Below, piece by piece: positions 8,917 through 17,615 of a DNA stretch of 64,000 nt. The notes under the pieces are model-generated. The model saw only the letters and a program-made list of their open reading frames with translations, made no database searches and had not been told where the DNA came from. A program made the translations under genes and the position numbers. Source of the stretch: Aminobacter anthyllidis (GTDB lineage Bacteria; Pseudomonadota; Alphaproteobacteria; Rhizobiales; Rhizobiaceae); contig NZ_JAFLWW010000001.1 of the NCBI RefSeq assembly GCF_018555685.1, positions 930,001 to 994,000 of the forward strand, given 5' to 3'. Each line of letters begins with the position of its first letter. Position 1 is the first letter of the stretch.

Positions 8917-9507
8917 TCAGCCGATCTCCAGCGCCCGGTCGCCGCGATCGAGAATGAGCGGGATGATCAGGTCTTCCTCGTCGTCGAGATGCCGTGTCAG
9001 CATGGCGACCAGCCGCGCATTCTCGTCGGCATAGGCGTCGGCGGCAAAGCGCTGCTTGTCCATGCTTTCCGAAAGCGTGCGCAGAAAGGCATTGGCCGTC
9101 TCGGCGTTGCGCTCGAGCGCCTCGTGGATGAGGTGATGGTCGGCGTCGAGGATGTCGAAGCCCCGCTTCAGCCTGCTTTCCGCCTTGGCGAACGCGGGGA
9201 AGTAATGCTGGTCCTCGACATTGTGGTGACCGTCGAGATTGCCGAGGAAATGGTTCAGCCTTGGCGCAAACCAGCGGGCGAACTGCTGGGCGTCCATGCG
9301 GCCCTCGCGATAATCGCCGATACCGGTGGTCAGCATGCCGCCCAGTTCGCGGAACATGTCGTGGCGCTGCAGCCACATCGACGCCATGCCATGGACGTTG
9401 TCATGGGCGCGCCAGTCTTCGCGTGGATATTTGTCGACCAGCCAGCGCAGGTCCTCCGGCAAGCCCGCGCGCGTCTCGAGGTGATGGGTATCGGCCTTGT
9501 CAGTCAT
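8917..9507 (-). CDS. Hemerythrin HHE-domain protein
   Basis: A 196-residue four-helix protein expected to bind a di-iron centre. Histidines and acidic ligands sit at hemerythrin-like spacing: HDMFREL, DGHHNVEDQHYFPAF, DADHHLIHE and LTRHLDDEEDLIIPLI. Such proteins bind or sense oxygen or nitric oxide, or store iron; the specific role is not shown. Monocistronic by position, between dgkA upstream and the convergent DedA gene. Confidence 0.85.
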   Translation of the reverse strand: MTDKADTHHLETRAGLPEDLRWLVDKYPREDWRAHDNVHGMASMWLQRHDMFRELGGMLTTGIGDYREGRMDAQQFARWFAPRLNHFLGNLDGHHNVEDQHYFPAFAKAESRLKRGFDILDADHHLIHEALERNAETANAFLRTLSESMDKQRFAADAYADENARLVAMLTRHLDDEEDLIIPLILDRGDRALEIG

Positions 9508-9546
9508 GTCGGTCTCCTTTGGTAACCGACATATGGGTATGCCCCC

Positions 9547-9906
9547 TTAGATCGGAAACCCGAGCATTCGCTCGACGATCGCAAAGCCCCAGATGCCCAG
9601 CACGATGACAATCGAAATCAGCACTGCAAGCGAGCCGCAGTCCTTGGCAAGCTGGATGTCGATATTGAACTCGCGGCTGACGGCATCGCAGGCCGCCTCG
9701 ATGCCAGTGTTCAGCACCTCGACAGTAATCAGGAACAGGATCGAGCCGATCAGCAGCGCGTAACCGCCCCAGGTACCAGCCACGAACCAGCCGAGCGGCA
9801 ACGCCACGACAAGCAGCATGACCTCCTGCTGGAATGCCGCTTCGGTGCGGATCAGCCGCGAGAATGCCCGCACCGAGTTCTGGAAAGCCTTGACCAGCCG
9901 CTCCAT
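9547..9906 (-). CDS. dgkA: Diacylglycerol kinase (DgkA type)
   Basis: Small integral-membrane lipid kinase, 119 residues, that returns diacylglycerol to phosphatidic acid. In rhizobia diacylglycerol arises from periplasmic glucan decoration and from membrane-lipid remodelling. Three membrane segments are visible, together with the catalytic signature EVLNTGIEAACDAVS, where the Glu and Asn bind Mg-ATP and the substrate. The start at 9906 has AAGGG six bases upstream; the frame extends five codons to a TTG, which is less likely. An LTA-synthase-like phosphoglycerol transferase at 20147 in this window is a possible diacylglycerol source, but that link is inference. Confidence 0.93.
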   Translation of the reverse strand: MERLVKAFQNSVRAFSRLIRTEAAFQQEVMLLVVALPLGWFVAGTWGGYALLIGSILFLITVEVLNTGIEAACDAVSREFNIDIQLAKDCGSLAVLISIVIVLGIWGFAIVERMLGFPI

Positions 9907-9956
9907 AAAATGCCCTTTCAATTCAATCGAAGCGGCATCATTTAGCGGCTCGACGC

Positions 9957-10754
9957 TCAGTCGAACAGATATGAATCGTTGGCAAAGAAGCCGTGATCGA
10001 CCGAATCGTGCACGCGGCGGCCCTTTGCACCCTCGCCCGCCGCTCCAAGAGCAAAGAAGATCGGCATCAGGTGCTCATCGGTTGGATGGTTTTCCCTCGC
10101 GTGAGGCGCCTTGTCCTTCCAGTGCAGCAGCGCATCGGTATCGCCGCTTGCCATCCTGTCGGCGAACCATTCCGTGAACTCGTGCACCTTGCCGGCCAGC
10201 GCAGGATCCGGTTCGGCCCCCTTGCGCAATCTGCTGAAATAGGCGCGCAGATTGTGGGTGATATGGCCTGAGCCGATCAGCAGCACGCCTTCGCCGCGCA
10301 ACGGCGCCAGCGCCTTGCCGATGGCATGGTGCCAGGCGGCATCGCGGCTTGGGTCGATCGACACCTGAACCACGGGAATGTCGGCGTCGGGGAATGCGAG
10401 CTTGAGCGGCGTCCAGGTGCCATGGTCATAGCCACGCTTCTCATAGGTGTGCGGCTTGAGCCCGGCCTGGTCAAGCATCGCAAAAACCTTGGCCGCGAGC
10501 GCCGGCTCGCCCAACGCGGGATAGACCATCTTGTAGAGCTCCGGCGCAAAACCGCCGAAGTCATAGATCATGCCCGGCTTCGGATCGGTCACGACAGCCA
10601 CGCCGTCGGTCTCGAAATGCGCCGACACGATGACGATGGCCTTGGGCTTCTCAACCAGGTCGGAAAGAGCTTCGAGATAGTGGCGCGCCGGCGTATCGGC
10701 CAAAACGATGTCGGGGCCGCCATGCGAAATGAAAACTGTAGGCAACGAGGTCAT
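9957..10754 (-). CDS. LigB-type extradiol dioxygenase (DODA-like)
   Basis: A 265-residue class III extradiol ring-cleavage dioxygenase, related to plant and bacterial 4,5-DOPA dioxygenase (YgiD). Motifs include the N-terminal FISHGGPDIVL, whose histidine is an iron ligand, the central IVIVSAHFET with a second histidine, and LLIGSGHITHNL with the catalytic histidine pair. The C-terminal HDSVDHGFFANDSYLFD is typical of the family. It is likely cytoplasmic. The physiological catechol substrate is unknown. No aromatic-degradation genes flank it, so a broad-specificity or detoxifying role is possible. Confidence 0.87.
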   Translation of the reverse strand: MTSLPTVFISHGGPDIVLADTPARHYLEALSDLVEKPKAIVIVSAHFETDGVAVVTDPKPGMIYDFGGFAPELYKMVYPALGEPALAAKVFAMLDQAGLKPHTYEKRGYDHGTWTPLKLAFPDADIPVVQVSIDPSRDAAWHHAIGKALAPLRGEGVLLIGSGHITHNLRAYFSRLRKGAEPDPALAGKVHEFTEWFADRMASGDTDALLHWKDKAPHARENHPTDEHLMPIFFALGAAGEGAKGRRVHDSVDHGFFANDSYLFD

Positions 10755-10858
10755 GTCATTTCTCCTTGCCTGGAATATACGCCCTCGCCACTGTTTCGAG
10801 CAGAGCGCCCAAACACGACGAAGCGTTCAACAAATGAGAACGATCGTCGGCATCCCCA

Positions 10859-11278
10859 TCAATCCTCTAGCACCTTAAGCGATGGTGAGGACCGTTCGTA
10901 TCGCGGCAGGTTGTCATCGATCTCATAATACGACCCCTTGTCGGCGACGAATATGTGATAGCCGCCGGCCAGCGACGACGGCTCCTCGAACGATCCGGCC
11001 ATGATCGAGATGTAGTCATCGTCGTTCGGCTTCCAGAACATCACCGACCCGCAACGGCTGCAGAACCCCCGGCGGGCGAAGTCCGACGCAGCAAACCACG
11101 TGACATTGGCGCCGCCCTCGATGTCCACCATGTCGTCGCCGACATTGGTCGCGGCATAGTAGTGGCCGCTCTGTTTCCGGCACATGTTGCAATGGCAATA
11201 GATGACTTCGCGCAGCGCGCCTCGTGCCACAAAGCGCACCGCCCCACACAAACATGACCCCTTGTGCAAATTATCCAT
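10859..11278 (-). CDS. GFA-family (glutathione-dependent formaldehyde-activating/CENP-V) protein
   Basis: A 139-residue zinc-binding beta protein of the GFA (PF04828) family. The cysteine pattern is complete: CLCGAVRF, YCHCNMCRKQSG and FCSRCGSVMFW. These cysteines bind two zinc ions in Gfa. Most relatives with this short form have no proven glutathione-formaldehyde activity, so the function is uncertain. The start at 11278 is chosen because AGGAG precedes it at good spacing; the frame is open a further 36 codons but that part is unlike the family. Confidence 0.85.
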   Translation of the reverse strand: MDNLHKGSCLCGAVRFVARGALREVIYCHCNMCRKQSGHYYAATNVGDDMVDIEGGANVTWFAASDFARRGFCSRCGSVMFWKPNDDDYISIMAGSFEEPSSLAGGYHIFVADKGSYYEIDDNLPRYERSSPSLKVLED

Positions 11279-11610
11279 TGCATTCTCCTCTATTGACCCG
11301 GGGCCATATTGATCTTGATCGGTGCACAGGACATGAGGGATTGCGACATTGCCTATGCTGGCCAGTGTTGAAGCATCATCTGGCACAGCGGAAATTACAC
11401 CCTGTGGTAGAAAAATTACCGCGACAAGGCCGCAAATTAAGGAAACCTTAGCCAGCCTAAATTAGAGCTGAATACAAGTGATGGGCGCAGAGGGGACCTG
11501 CGCCGCCGCAAGCATTCTATCTCACGCCGCTCGCGCCCCCGACCGGTTTGCACGCCAGCCTTCCTGCTGGCAGTACAGCCGGCCATCTGGCCAACTGAAA
11601 CGGGACATAC
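11279..11610. other. Intergenic region upstream of the GGDEF gene, with a hairpin
   Basis: About 330 bases between divergent genes. No gene was recognised. A perfect hairpin with 7-base arms (GGCGCAG and CTGCGCC, 7-base loop) lies at 11484-11504, about 105 bases before the GGDEF start. It has no U-tract, so it is more likely a leader structure than a terminator. Just upstream, 11430-11470 is AT-rich and could hold the promoter. Confidence 0.45.
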
Positions 11611-12681
11611 ATGCAATCTGCAGCCGCCCCGACAGAACGAGGCAACGATATTGCGAGTACTGTCGTGGCGACGATGAGCCAGATGGGCGTCATCGGCCTG
11701 CCGCGCAATTACGAGATATTCTATGAGGCGCTGACCGGCGCCAACGCGGCACTCAGCCTGGAGGTCATTGCGCTCGGCAATCGTCCGACGCAGGAGCAGC
11801 TGGATCTGGTTGGTCAGAAGTTCTTTGCCCACAACCATGGCCAGGGCATCGTCGAGCATGCGCGCGAGGTTCTCGCCCGCGAGTTGGAAGGTGTCGCCAG
11901 CCTGCTGCGCAACGAGCAGACCTATCTGGAACGCTACGGCAAGGTGCTTGACGAGACCTCGAGCGGGCTCAACAGCCGCACCGCCATGTCGCAGGAACTG
12001 CTGCAGAAGATCGCCAGTGTGATGGCCGTGGCCACAGCCTCAACCATCGATCACGGCAAGCACGTGGCAACGACGCTGAGCGACAAGTCGAGCGAACTCG
12101 AAAGCGTCAAGTCGAAGCTTGAAGAGTACAAGAAGCTCGCCGATACCGACCCGCTCACCCACATCTGGAACCGGAGGGCCTTCGACCGGCGGATCGCCAA
12201 GATCTACAACGACAACAGGGGCGTGCTGTTCAGTGCACTGATCCTGGCCGACATCGACCGCTTCAAGGACATCAACGACCGCCACGGCCATCCCGTGGGC
12301 GACAAGATCCTGCGGATCATCGCCAGTATCTTCCAGTCCAGCGTCCACCGCGACATGTTCGTGGCACGCACCGGTGGCGAAGAGTTTGCGCTGATCGTCG
12401 AGGGTACGACAGAGGAAGCGACGTTCGAGATCGCAGACCGCGTTCGCCTTTTGGTTGCGCAGACGCAATTCAAGGAAATCCAGCCGGGCGTGAACTGCGG
12501 CCAGGTCACCGTCTCCATGGGCGTGTGCATGGCATCGGACGCCGATGGCGCTGAAGACCTCTACGCCAAGGCAGACCGCGCTCTCTATCGCTCCAAGCTG
12601 ATCGGCCGCAACCGCGTCACGCGCTACTCGACCATAGCCGAACGCCAGGGCAAGAACTGGATGCTGTACAAGAAGGATTGA
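11611..12681 (+). CDS. GGDEF-domain diguanylate cyclase
   Basis: A 356-residue cytoplasmic protein that likely makes cyclic di-GMP. The C-terminal domain (from about 180) has DPLTHIWNRRAF, the metal-binding DIDRF and an intact active site ARTGGEEFAL. The position equivalent to the inhibitory RxxD site, five residues before GGEEF, reads HRDM, so product inhibition through the classical I-site is not expected. The N-terminal 150 residues are predicted helical (coiled-coil-like) with no recognised sensor domain and no membrane segment; they may mediate dimerisation or partner binding. It is monocistronic, and the toxin-antitoxin pair follows after about 80 bases. Confidence 0.93.
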   Translation: MQSAAAPTERGNDIASTVVATMSQMGVIGLPRNYEIFYEALTGANAALSLEVIALGNRPTQEQLDLVGQKFFAHNHGQGIVEHAREVLARELEGVASLLRNEQTYLERYGKVLDETSSGLNSRTAMSQELLQKIASVMAVATASTIDHGKHVATTLSDKSSELESVKSKLEEYKKLADTDPLTHIWNRRAFDRRIAKIYNDNRGVLFSALILADIDRFKDINDRHGHPVGDKILRIIASIFQSSVHRDMFVARTGGEEFALIVEGTTEEATFEIADRVRLLVAQTQFKEIQPGVNCGQVTVSMGVCMASDADGAEDLYAKADRALYRSKLIGRNRVTRYSTIAERQGKNWMLYKKD

Positions 12682-12711
12682 GGCCAAGCCTGACTCATCG
12701 AAACACCTCCC

Positions 12712-12751
12712 TTTCCATGGAAATATTTCTGGGCTATATTTTCTAGAGAAA
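12712..12751. promoter_or_regulatory. Palindromic cluster: putative antitoxin operators
   Basis: Three overlapping or adjacent dyads precede the antitoxin: TTTCCATGGAAA (perfect, 12712-12723), GAAATATTTC (perfect, 12720-12729) and TTTCT-AG-AGAAA (12740-12751). They share the half-site TTTC/GAAA. Xre-type antitoxins of ParS-RES modules repress their own operon, and these are the natural candidate sites. Function is inferred. Confidence 0.5.
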
Positions 12752-12762
12752 TGGAGAGTTCG

Positions 12763-13143
12763 ATGCGAAGTCATCCAGATTCGGAGTCGGCAGCCGCACC
12801 AGGCCCTGTCATCACCAAGGCGACGCTGCGCGCAGCGGACCTGCTTGGCGTCACCGCCAAGGTGCTGTCGGCCATCATCGGCGTATCCGAAGCCACTGTA
12901 TCGCGCATGCGCAAGCAGGAGTTCGCACTCGAAACCGGCAGCAAGCCGTTTGAACTCGCCGTTCTGTTCGTGCGTATGTTCCGGTCGCTCGACGCCATAG
13001 TCGGCGGCGATGCACCGATCGCCCAAGCATGGCTGCGCAACGAAAACACGGCAATCGGTGCTGTGCCGCTCGAAAAGATCGTGACCATAGCCGGGCTTGT
13101 CGATGTCATTGCCTATCTGGACGCCCGCCGCGCTCTCGTCTGA
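12763..13143 (+). CDS. Xre/MbcA/ParS-type antitoxin
   Basis: A 126-residue antitoxin with an N-terminal Xre-like helix-turn-helix (LLGVTAKVLSAIIGVSEATV) and a C-terminal ParS/MbcA toxin-binding domain (DUF2384; RMFRSLDAIVGGDAPIAQAW and LEKIVTIAGLVDVIAYLDA). The C-terminal domain blocks the partner RES toxin and the N-terminus binds DNA. An ATG four codons upstream lies inside the GGAG ribosome site of this start, so 12763 is preferred. The gene overlaps the toxin gene by about 40 bases, which couples their translation. Confidence 0.9.
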   Translation: MRSHPDSESAAAPGPVITKATLRAADLLGVTAKVLSAIIGVSEATVSRMRKQEFALETGSKPFELAVLFVRMFRSLDAIVGGDAPIAQAWLRNENTAIGAVPLEKIVTIAGLVDVIAYLDARRALV

Positions 13144-13873
13144 GGCGCGCACCCTTTCCGGCCACTGCTGGCGGCTGGTTGAGGCACAACACCGCGTCTC
13201 GAGCTTGAAGCTCGTCGACGATCTCGATGAGCAGGCAGTTCTGGAACAATTGATAGAAACGACCAAGCCGGTCATTCCGCTCGAATGCCGGCATCTGCAC
13301 TATCTCCTGGCGACGCCGTTCCGCTATGGCTCGAACTATCCGACCGGTTCGCGGTTCCGCCGCTCAGGCAAGACGCTCGGCGTCTATTACGCGGCGGAAA
13401 AGGTGGAAACGGCCGTCGCGGAGATGGCTTTTTACCGGCTGCTGTTCTTCTCGGAGTCGCCGGATACGCCCTGGCCGAGTGATGCCGCCGAATACACCGC
13501 GTTTTCGGCAGCCATCAAGACGGCACGCGGCACCGACCTGACCGTGCCGCCACTGGCGCGGGACGCGGAAGCCTGGACAGATCCGACCGACTATGCCGCC
13601 TGCCAGCAACTGGCCGATACGGCCCGGGATGCCGGCACCGAGGCAATCCGCTATCGCTCGGTGCGCGACCCTGCCGGCGGTACCAATCTTGCCTTGCTCA
13701 CCTGCCGGGTTTTTGCAAAGCCGGCACCAGCGGAGCGCCAGACCTGGCGCATTCGTCTCGGCCCTTCGGGGGTCCAGGCTATCTGCGAGTTTCCCGAAAT
13801 CCGCATCGGCTTCGACCGAACATCCTTCGCGAGCGATCCACGCCTTCGCGAGATACGCTGGAACCGCAAATGA
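13103..13873 (+). CDS. RES-domain toxin (NAD+-degrading family)
   Basis: Toxin partner of the preceding antitoxin, 256 residues. RES toxins attack NAD+ (hydrolysis or phosphorolysis) or ADP-ribosylate a target. The naming residues are visible: an arginine in GHCWRLVEAQ or TPFRYGSNYPTGSRF, glutamate in VETAVAEMAF, and serine in the later RYRSVRDP segment. A TTG two codons upstream is an alternative start. The gene begins inside the antitoxin gene, the usual arrangement for these pairs, and ends at a strong bidirectional terminator. Both partners look intact, so the module is likely functional. Confidence 0.9.
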   Translation: MSLPIWTPAALSSEARTLSGHCWRLVEAQHRVSSLKLVDDLDEQAVLEQLIETTKPVIPLECRHLHYLLATPFRYGSNYPTGSRFRRSGKTLGVYYAAEKVETAVAEMAFYRLLFFSESPDTPWPSDAAEYTAFSAAIKTARGTDLTVPPLARDAEAWTDPTDYAACQQLADTARDAGTEAIRYRSVRDPAGGTNLALLTCRVFAKPAPAERQTWRIRLGPSGVQAICEFPEIRIGFDRTSFASDPRLREIRWNRK

Positions 13874-13910
13874 AAAAGGCGCCGGTCAAACCGGCGCCCT
13901 TTTGATTTTT
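13873..13910. terminator. Bidirectional intrinsic terminator
   Basis: Stem GGCGCCGGT/ACCGGCGCC at 13878-13886 and 13890-13898 with a 3-base loop, flanked by AAAAA on the left and CTTTTGATTTTT on the right. It lies between the convergent toxin and DAHP synthase genes and should end transcription from both sides. Confidence 0.88.
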
Positions 13911-13926
13911 GCAAACAGCGACAGGA

Positions 13927-15300
13927 TCAGGCGTTGACGGCCTTCTTCGCCGGTGTCGGCGCGCTCTTGCGGAGCAGTTCCGAAACCAGGAAAGCGAGCT
14001 CGATCGCCTGGTCGGCGTTGAGACGCGGGTCGCAATGGGTGTGGTAGCGATCCTGCAGTTCCTCGGCGGTGATGGCGCGGGCGCCACCGGTGCATTCGGT
14101 CACGTTGTTGCCGGTCATCTCGACATGGATGCCGCCCGGGTGCGTGCCCTCGGAGCGATGGATGTCGAAGAAGCTCTGCACTTCGCTCAGGATGCGGTCG
14201 AACGGACGCGTCTTGTAGCCGGCAGCGGTGATCGTGTTGCCATGCATCGGGTCGCACGACCAGACGACCTTGCGGCCTTCCTTCTCGACTGCGCGGATCA
14301 GCTTCGGCAGGTGGTCACCGACCTTGTCGTGGCCAAAGCGCGCGATCAGGGTTAGGCGGCCAGCCTCGTTCTCCGGATTGAGCGCGTCGATCAGCTTGAG
14401 CAGGTTGTCAGGCGTGATCGACGGACCGCACTTGAGGCCGAGCGGGTTCTTCACGCCACGGCAGTACTCGACATGGGCGTGGTCGAGCTGACGCGTGCGG
14501 TCGCCGATCCAAATCATGTGGCCCGAGGTCGCGTACCAGTCGCCCGACGTCGAGTCGATGCGAGTCAGCGCCTGCTCGTAGCCGAGCAGCAGCGCCTCAT
14601 GGCTGGTGTAGAAGTCGGTCTCGCGCAGCGCGTAGTTGGTCTCCGACGTGATGCCCACCGCACGCATGAAATCCATCGTCTCGGTGATGCGGTTGGCCAG
14701 GGCCTCGTAACGCTCGCCCTGCGGGCTGTTCGACACGAAGCCGAGCATCCAGCGCTGCACGTTCTCGAGACTGGCATAGCCGCCTTGGGCGAATGCGCGC
14801 AGAAGGTTCAGCGTCGCCGCCGACTGACGGTAGGCCATTTCCTGGCGTGCCGGATCGGGAATACGCGACTTCTCGTCGAAGGCCGGGCCATTGATGATGT
14901 CGCCGCGATAGCTCGGCAGCGTCACGTCGCCCTTGGTCTCGTTGTCGGCCGAGCGCGGCTTGGCGAACTGACCGGCGATACGGCCGACCTTCACCACCGG
15001 CTGCGCGCCGGCGAAGGTCAGCACGACCGACATCTGCAGGAACACGCGGAAGAAGTCGCGGATGTTGTCCGCACCATGTTCCAGGAAGCTTTCGGCGCAG
15101 TCGCCGCCCTGCAGCAGGAAGGCTTCGCCATTGGCAACGGCAGCAAGCTGCTTCTTCAGCTTGCGCGCCTCACCTGCAAAAACCAAGGGGGGAAAGGTTG
15201 CGAGACGGGCTTCCGTTTCCGCGAGCGCCGCAAAGTCCGGATAAGCCGGGACTTGCTGGATCGGCATGCTTCTCCAGGAATTCGGGGACCATTTCGTCAT
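13927..15300 (-). CDS. aroG: Class II 3-deoxy-D-arabino-heptulosonate-7-phosphate synthase
   Basis: First step of the shikimate pathway: phosphoenolpyruvate plus erythrose-4-phosphate gives DAHP. The protein is 457 residues and of the plant-like class II type. It has the metal-binding GGDCAESF with Cys68, [26 protein letters not shown] and CDPMHGNT, with His and Glu/Asp ligands further on (VEMTG). The frame is open 15 codons beyond the ATG used, but [10 protein letters not shown] is the family start. In many Hyphomicrobiales this enzyme lies near gor and rpiA, as here. Feedback control cannot be read from the sequence. Confidence 0.96.
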   Translation of the reverse strand: MTKWSPNSWRSMPIQQVPAYPDFAALAETEARLATFPPLVFAGEARKLKKQLAAVANGEAFLLQGGDCAESFLEHGADNIRDFFRVFLQMSVVLTFAGAQPVVKVGRIAGQFAKPRSADNETKGDVTLPSYRGDIINGPAFDEKSRIPDPARQEMAYRQSAATLNLLRAFAQGGYASLENVQRWMLGFVSNSPQGERYEALANRITETMDFMRAVGITSETNYALRETDFYTSHEALLLGYEQALTRIDSTSGDWYATSGHMIWIGDRTRQLDHAHVEYCRGVKNPLGLKCGPSITPDNLLKLIDALNPENEAGRLTLIARFGHDKVGDHLPKLIRAVEKEGRKVVWSCDPMHGNTITAAGYKTRPFDRILSEVQSFFDIHRSEGTHPGGIHVEMTGNNVTECTGGARAITAEELQDRYHTHCDPRLNADQAIELAFLVSELLRKSAPTPAKKAVNA

Positions 15301-15458
15301 GTTCGCACCTAAAAAGTTCGCTAACGGGCACCTCACCCGCGCCATAGCCCGCCAATGCGGGAACGCGGCTCTTTACACGATGAGGAGCCCCTAATCTACC
15401 CCGGAACGCGCCCGGGATCGAACGTTTCCCTGCGGAAGCTTCCGGGGTCGCCGTAACG

Positions 15459-16853
15459 TCAGTTTTCGACTTGCGCGCCGTCCTTCACCAAATAGGTTGG
15501 CTTGTACATCGTTACCAGTTCCTCGGCCGCAGTAGGATGAACCGCCATGGTACGATCGAAGTCGTCCTTGGTCAGCCCGGCCTTGAGCGTGATGCCCAGC
15601 AGTTGCGCCATTTCGCCGGCGTCGGGACCCAACACGTGGGCGCCCAGCACCAGCCGCGTATCCCCATCGACGACGAGCTTCATCAGCATCTTTTCCTGCC
15701 TGCCCGACAGCGTATGGCGCATCGGCCGGAAGCTGGTGCGGTAGATCTCGAGATGCTTGAAACGCTTGGCCGCGTCGTCCTCGGACAGACCAACCGTGCC
15801 GATCTCCGGCTGCGAGAACACGGCCGTCGGGATGCAGTCGTGGTCAGGCTCGGTCGGGTTGTCCTTGAACGCGGTCTCGACGAAGCACATTGCCTCGTGG
15901 ATGGCGACGGGGGTCAGCTGAACGCGGTTGGTGACGTCGCCGACAGCCCAGATATTGCCGGCGCTGGTGCGCGAGTAGCTGTCGACGACAATCGCGCCCT
16001 GCTTGTCCATCTCGACGCCCGCGGCCTCAAGGCCAAGATTCTCAGTGTTGGGCGTGCGGCCAATGGCGAGCAGCACCTGGTCGACGGTCAGCATCTGGCC
16101 AGTGTTCAGCGTAACGTCGAGGCGACCATCAGCGCGCTTGCTGACGTCCTGTGAAACCGAATGCAGCAGGATCTTGATGCCCTTCTGCTCCATCGTCTCA
16201 TGCAGGGTGCGCCGCAGGTCCATGTCGAAGCGGCTGAGGATTTCCTTGCCGCGATAGACGAGTGTGGTCTCGACGCCAAGACCATGGAAGATGTTGGCGA
16301 ACTCGACGGCGATATAGCCGCCACCCTCGATCATGATCGCCTTGGGCAGTTCGGGAAGGTCAAACACCTCGTTCGAATAGATGCAGTGCTCATGGCCCGG
16401 CAGTGCGGGATGCACCGCGGCCCGTCCACCTGTTGCAATCAGGATTTGATCCGCGGTGACAGTGCGGTTTTCATCGACGATCCGGATGGTATGGTTGTCG
16501 ACGAGCACGGCACGCGAATGGATCGTCTCGCCGCCGGAACCTTCGACATTGCGCTTGTAGATCGCCTCGAGCCGCGAAATCTCGCGCTCCTTGTTGGCCA
16601 CCAGCGTCTTCCAGTCGAACTTCGCCTCGCCGACGGTCCAGCCATAGCCGGCGGCATCCTCGAAATGCTCCGGAAACTGCGAGGCATAGACGTAGAGCTT
16701 CTTGGGCACGCAGCCGCGGATGACGCAGGTGCCGCCGAAGCGGAATTCTTCCGCCAATGCGACGCGCTTGCCGAGTGCCGCCGCGACCCGTGCTGCGCGC
16801 ACACCGCCCGAGCCGCCACCGATGACGAAGAGATCGTAGTCATACTGGGTCAT
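15459..16853 (-). CDS. gor: Glutathione-disulfide reductase
   Basis: Cytoplasmic flavoenzyme that reduces oxidised glutathione with NADPH. It has 464 residues, with an N-terminal FAD site (DLFVIGGGSGGVRAAR), the redox pair Cys43/Cys48 in GGTCVIRGCVPKK, a central NAD(P)H-binding fold (MIEGGGYIAVEFAN) and the C-terminal active-site His in MAVHPTAAEELVT. The CVIRGC motif is the plant/cyanobacterial form rather than the CVNVGC of E. coli and is typical for rhizobia. The long frame continues 46 codons upstream, but the ATG at 16853 has AGGAAGG before it. A terminator separates it from the DUF2059 gene upstream, so gor probably has its own promoter. Confidence 0.96.
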   Translation of the reverse strand: MTQYDYDLFVIGGGSGGVRAARVAAALGKRVALAEEFRFGGTCVIRGCVPKKLYVYASQFPEHFEDAAGYGWTVGEAKFDWKTLVANKEREISRLEAIYKRNVEGSGGETIHSRAVLVDNHTIRIVDENRTVTADQILIATGGRAAVHPALPGHEHCIYSNEVFDLPELPKAIMIEGGGYIAVEFANIFHGLGVETTLVYRGKEILSRFDMDLRRTLHETMEQKGIKILLHSVSQDVSKRADGRLDVTLNTGQMLTVDQVLLAIGRTPNTENLGLEAAGVEMDKQGAIVVDSYSRTSAGNIWAVGDVTNRVQLTPVAIHEAMCFVETAFKDNPTEPDHDCIPTAVFSQPEIGTVGLSEDDAAKRFKHLEIYRTSFRPMRHTLSGRQEKMLMKLVVDGDTRLVLGAHVLGPDAGEMAQLLGITLKAGLTKDDFDRTMAVHPTAAEELVTMYKPTYLVKDGAQVEN

Positions 16854-16975
16854 GGGTGTCCTTCCTGCGGAGAGCAGCGTGCGCGCGGCGCGCAACGGTC
16901 GCTCTAAGTCCTTGAAACTGCGCACCGCATCCGATGCGCCTGTGATGCGGTCACAGGTAGTGGCAGCGGGCCCAA

Positions 16976-17004
16976 AAGAAAAGCCCGGCAAATGCCGGGC
17001 TTTT
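16976..17004 (-). terminator. Intrinsic terminator after the DUF2059 gene
   Basis: Stem AAGCCCGGCA/TGCCGGGCTT at 16981-16990 and 16993-17002 with a tiny loop. On the minus strand it is followed by TTTTCTTTT. It lies 27 bases after the stop of the DUF2059 gene and before gor. Confidence 0.88.
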
Positions 17005-17030
17005 GCATCGTGACCGTTGGTCGCGGCGGA

Positions 17031-17597
17031 TCAATTAGCAGGCGCGACCGGTGCGGCGCCTTCGGCAGGGGCAGCCCCTTCGGCAGGAGCCTTGGTGCCA
17101 ATGACCGCCTTGAGCTTTTCGCCGACCTGCTCGGCAAGATCGCGGGCGACGCCGTTCTGCCAGATCTCGGCGGCCTTGACCAATTCACGCGAAGCGATCG
17201 GGCCATTCTCGATCAGCTTCTTGCCGGCTTCCGAATTGTAGAAGGCGGCAATCTCGTTGAGGTTCTGCTCCGAGAAGGACTTAGCGTAGGCGATCGCCGA
17301 TTCCTTTTCGAGGTCGGCACGACGTGCGGCGAGCGCCAGCGTCTTTTCGTCCACCGTCTGGGTGATTACTTCCTGCATGTCGGGGTTCTGCTGGATCAGC
17401 TGCTGCTTCAGGGCGGCAGCTGCCTGCGGCAGGATCGAATCGAAGGAATCGGTCGCGTGGATCGCGGAGATGGCGGCGTGCGCTGCCTTCAGGTGGGATT
17501 CCGCGATTTCCTGCGCCTGGGCCGAGAATGCGACGGCCGCGAATGCCGAAGCCGCCACCATGACGGAGAAGCGGCGAAGCCGGTTTGTCAAAATCAT
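17031..17597 (-). CDS. DUF2059 periplasmic protein
   Basis: A 188-residue exported protein of unknown function. Residues 1-28 form a Sec signal peptide ending AFSAQA-QE. The mature part is a helical DUF2059 domain (YAKSFSEQNLNEIAAFYNSE, then GKKLIENG), followed by a low-complexity Ala/Pro/Glu tail (APAEGAAPAEGAAP) with a small tandem repeat. It starts 18 bases after the stop of rpiA, so the two are probably co-transcribed, and a strong terminator follows it. DUF2059 next to rpiA is a recurring arrangement in Hyphomicrobiales, by general knowledge. Confidence 0.88.
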   Translation of the reverse strand: MILTNRLRRFSVMVAASAFAAVAFSAQAQEIAESHLKAAHAAISAIHATDSFDSILPQAAAALKQQLIQQNPDMQEVITQTVDEKTLALAARRADLEKESAIAYAKSFSEQNLNEIAAFYNSEAGKKLIENGPIASRELVKAAEIWQNGVARDLAEQVGEKLKAVIGTKAPAEGAAPAEGAAPVAPAN

Positions 17598-17615
17598 GAT
17601 GAATAGAACTCCTGT

